Shown here piece after piece: positions 61,721 to 64,000 of a stretch of 64,000 nucleotides of DNA. The stretch's first letter is position 1. Each line of letters opens with the position of its first letter. Origin of the DNA: Streptomyces paradoxus (GTDB taxonomy: Bacteria; Actinomycetota; Actinomycetes; Streptomycetales; Streptomycetaceae). Position numbers and translations under genes: made by a program. Location: contig NZ_JACHGV010000001.1 in assembly GCF_014202475.1 (NCBI RefSeq), positions 310,001 through 374,000 of the forward strand. Reading direction: 5' to 3'. A model generated the notes under the pieces. The model saw nothing but the letters and a program-made list of their open reading frames with translations, had not been told where the DNA came from and made no database searches.

Positions 61721-62995
61721 TCAGCATGCGGTTTCGGATGAACCTCCGGTCAGGTGGTACTCGGCCCGGTCGTCGAGCAGTAGCGGCACGAGCGCCCGCA
61801 GGGGCTGGCGCAGGGGGACGAGCACGCCGTCGCGGTCCTTGCGCACGCGCACGCCGTGCAGGGCGAGTTCGTCGCCCACCTCGGCGTACTGGGCGGCGGT
61901 GAGCCGATAGCCGCAGGGCGGGTTCTGGATGATGTGCCCCGGTTCGGGCGGGTCGTTGTCGGCGCCGCCGACGTAGACCGGGCCCGTGTCGGCGTACCCG
62001 GCGAGCCGGGCGCCGGTCGTCGCCGTCTCGATCCGGCCGCGGCGCTGGTCGGTGTAGCCGAACAGCCCCTTCAGGGCATCGAGCTGTGAGGTGACCCTGC
62101 GCCGGTTGTTCAGGGCCTCGTCCGCCTTCTCCGCGTCGGTGAGCGGGTCCACGCGGCTCTCGATGAGCAGCCCGACGGAGTGCTTCACACCGGACATGTT
62201 GCGCAGAATGCGCTCCTGTCCGTCGCCGGCGACCTGTTTGACCGGCTCACCGGTCTCCGGGTCGGTCCAGATGCCGTAGGTGCCGGTCGAGTGGCCGGCC
62301 CGCCGGGCGGCGGGCCGGACGTACGCCTCGGACAGGGTCCTGGCCTCGTCGTGGACGGCCTCGTGGGTGTTGAGGTTGCGCGGCCACAGGTCGAAGAGGT
62401 CCTTGTCGTAGTACGGCGGGGTGGCGCCGTACTCGTGCAGGTCGTAGACGACGTCGGGGCGGTGGTCGCGGATGAGGGCGGCCAGGGCGCGGCCCTCGGC
62501 GGTCTTCAGGGCGAGGTGGTCGCGGTTGATGTCGACGCCGTCGCCGTTGCCCCGGGTGTTCGCGGCCCGGCCGTCCGGGTTGGCGGTGGGCACGACCAGG
62601 ACCGTGGTGCGGTCCAGGAAGCGCCGGGTGCGGCTGTCGCGGGCGTACGCGAGGTCGCGGACGGTGGTCAGGCAGGCCTCGCGGCCGGAGGGTTCGTCGC
62701 CGTGCTGGCTGCAGACGAGCAGCACCTTGCCGGCGCTCGGGCGGGTGCCGATGCGCACCAGCTGGAGCGGGCGGCCCTGCTTCGTCGTGCCGAAGCTGGT
62801 CATGGAGACGCGGCCGCTGGAGCGGTCGACCGCCTTGAGGAAGTCCTGCTCCTCGGGCTGCGTGGTCCAGCGGGCGCCGTTCGACTGTTCGAAGCCGGTG
62901 CGCGGCGGGGAGTCCGGGGCCGCCTGGGCCGGTGCGGCGACCAGGGAGGCCGTGAGGGCGGCCGCGGTCAGGACGAGGGCGCCGGCGCGGGTCAC
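61721..62995 (-). CDS. Secreted M14 zinc carboxypeptidase
   Basis: A 424-residue exported peptidase. A signal peptide ([20 protein letters not shown], cut near AQA at about 25) is followed by the M14 domain. Zinc ligands are in [13 protein letters not shown] (H-x2-E), with the DINRDH and DLHEYG segments. The catalytic Glu is likely in LIESR. The GTG start overlaps the stop of the upstream peptidase by 4 nt (GTGA), so the two secreted hydrolases form one operon. Confidence 0.9.
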   Translation of the reverse strand: MTRAGALVLTAAALTASLVAAPAQAAPDSPPRTGFEQSNGARWTTQPEEQDFLKAVDRSSGRVSMTSFGTTKQGRPLQLVRIGTRPSAGKVLLVCSQHGDEPSGREACLTTVRDLAYARDSRTRRFLDRTTVLVVPTANPDGRAANTRGNGDGVDINRDHLALKTAEGRALAALIRDHRPDVVYDLHEYGATPPYYDKDLFDLWPRNLNTHEAVHDEARTLSEAYVRPAARRAGHSTGTYGIWTDPETGEPVKQVAGDGQERILRNMSGVKHSVGLLIESRVDPLTDAEKADEALNNRRRVTSQLDALKGLFGYTDQRRGRIETATTGARLAGYADTGPVYVGGADNDPPEPGHIIQNPPCGYRLTAAQYAEVGDELALHGVRVRKDRDGVLVPLRQPLRALVPLLLDDRAEYHLTGGSSETAC

Positions 62996-64000
62996 CGGGC
63001 CTCCCCCGGGACGCGGTGCGTGGTGCGCGGCTCGCGGACGCCGTCCAAGAGCGTGGCGCCGGGGGTGGCGAGCGAGGTCCCCGCTGTGGCGCGGGCGAAG
63101 GCGGTGGCTCCGCCGGCGAACGGGACGCGCGCCGAAGTACGGGAGAGGTCGAGCGTGAGCTTCGGCCGGTCGGCGGGAGGGTCGATGAGGTCCTTGTCCG
63201 TGCCCGCGACGATCAGCGCCAGGCGGTGGCCCTTCGGCACGACGTGGTCGGTCGCCGCCAGGTCGACGGTGATCGTGTACCGCTTGCCCGGGGTGAGCGG
63301 GGCGCCCTTGTGGTCGGAGGCGTGGTTGCCGAGATCGGCCCAGCCGCGGCTGACGACCGTGTAGTCGACGTCGGCGGTCTTCGCCTTCGTCTCCTTGAAG
63401 CAGGAGCTGTCACCGGTGGTGCTCGCGCCCCAGCAGGTGCGGCCGGTGAGGGTGGTGATGCCTTCGCCGGCGTCCGCGTAGTCGCGGATGGTGGCGGGGC
63501 CGATGTCCACGAGGACGGCGGAGAGGTGGGCCGTCGGGGTGGAGGGCGTCGCGGTGACGGTGACCTCGGAGGAGCCGGACAGGCGCAGGTCACGGGTGAG
63601 CGGTCCGGTGACGAAACCGGCCTTCTCCGGTGTGGGCCGGTCGATCCGGGCGGCCCAGTCGGTCTCGCTCAGCTTCGGGTCGTCGGTGAAGCTCTCGGTG
63701 CCGTGACCGCGGTGCAGGCCGAGGGTGCCTACGCCGGCCTGGGCGCCACGGTCGGGGCGCAGGGTGGCGGCCCGGGTGCCGCTCGGCGGCCAGACCCGGG
63801 AGGTGTCCCACCGGTCGGGCGCGCGTTCGATGTCGGCCATGGGCTCGCGGTCGATGCCGTTGTCGATGCCCATGAGCTCGTGGTCGAACCAGCGGTGCAG
63901 CGTCGTGACCCAGGTGCCGCGCCGGAAGTCGAAGGGGTCGACGTGCCCGGTCTGGGACAGCCAGATCTTGCGCTCGACGCCGTTCTTCGCGAGGGCGTCC
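62992..64000 (-). CDS. X-Pro dipeptidyl-peptidase/CocE family hydrolase, 5' truncated
   Basis: The C-terminal 336 codons of a PepX-type peptidase; the frame runs off the right edge (reading [18 protein letters not shown]). The C-terminal jelly-roll domain of the PepX_C family is visible ([29 protein letters not shown]). [21 protein letters not shown] blocks match. The catalytic Ser lies outside the window. It is co-translated with the M14 gene. Confidence 0.85.
   Translation of the reverse strand, partial: DALAKNGVERKIWLSQTGHVDPFDFRRGTWVTTLHRWFDHELMGIDNGIDREPMADIERAPDRWDTSRVWPPSGTRAATLRPDRGAQAGVGTLGLHRGHGTESFTDDPKLSETDWAARIDRPTPEKAGFVTGPLTRDLRLSGSSEVTVTATPSTPTAHLSAVLVDIGPATIRDYADAGEGITTLTGRTCWGASTTGDSSCFKETKAKTADVDYTVVSRGWADLGNHASDHKGAPLTPGKRYTITVDLAATDHVVPKGHRLALIVAGTDKDLIDPPADRPKLTLDLSRTSARVPFAGGATAFARATAGTSLATPGATLLDGVREPRTTHRVPGEAR

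Overview
The window is high-GC DNA (about 70% or more) with heavily overlapping genes, many GTG starts and purine-rich ribosome binding sites. Its gene set is typical of Streptomyces: a conservon (cvnABCD), a hopanoid cluster, Tex, LysM/M23 and GDSL exported hydrolases, and an LPFR-motif small protein. Gene content and order strongly recall the SCO67xx-SCO68xx region of S. coelicolor. That comparison is from memory and was not checked.

Layout. 1-9.6 kb: the end of a glutamine-synthetase-like gene and an amidohydrolase, a DUF4916/NUDIX protein, tRNA-Pro(GGG), a split transketolase, YjbR, GNAT and XRE-cupin genes, a LysR regulator, and the threonine-to-glycine pathway (tdh-kbl). 9.8-14 kb: a conservon followed by a GAF-domain gene. 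14.6-24.3 kb: mixed catabolic and exported functions (MBL hydrolase, Leu/Val-type dehydrogenase, TetR, SGNH hydrolase, secreted DUF6250-like protein, LysM-M23 peptidase behind a c-di-AMP riboswitch, GH36 alpha-galactosidase, tyrosine phosphatase).

24.3-38.1 kb, minus strand: a near-complete hopanoid operon. It runs hpnC-hpnD-hpnE-polyprenyl diphosphate synthase-shc-hpnG-hpnH-ispG-dxs-aminotransferase-XRE regulator-39-residue membrane protein. It supplies its own MEP-pathway enzymes (dxs, ispG); idi lies at 48 kb. 38.4-45.4 kb, minus strand: a seven-gene operon with two CDP-alcohol phosphotransferases, a cytidylyltransferase-like protein, a glycerol-1-phosphate-dehydrogenase-like protein, a GT2 glycosyltransferase and a Wzm/Wzt-type ABC exporter. 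This looks like a route to a CDP-polyol-derived surface phosphoglycan or phosphoglycolipid, and it is the least described system in the window. 45.7-64 kb: galE, a CDF metal exporter, idi, an anti-sigma-type ATPase, a crotonase, DJ-1/GlxA proteins, an SCO6745-family protein, LPFR protein, tex, an ABC-F protein, a D-amino-acid oxidase, a BCCT transporter, an M14 carboxypeptidase and a truncated X-Pro dipeptidyl peptidase.

Several cis elements were read directly from the bases: a 13-bp palindrome over the start codon of an XRE gene, twin TTGCCT/AGGCAA operators 20 bp apart, a 21-codon leader ORF coupled to hpnC, a c-di-AMP riboswitch, a hairpin splitting the hopanoid operon, and several perfect-stem terminators. 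No CRISPR array, insertion sequence, prophage or rRNA was seen.
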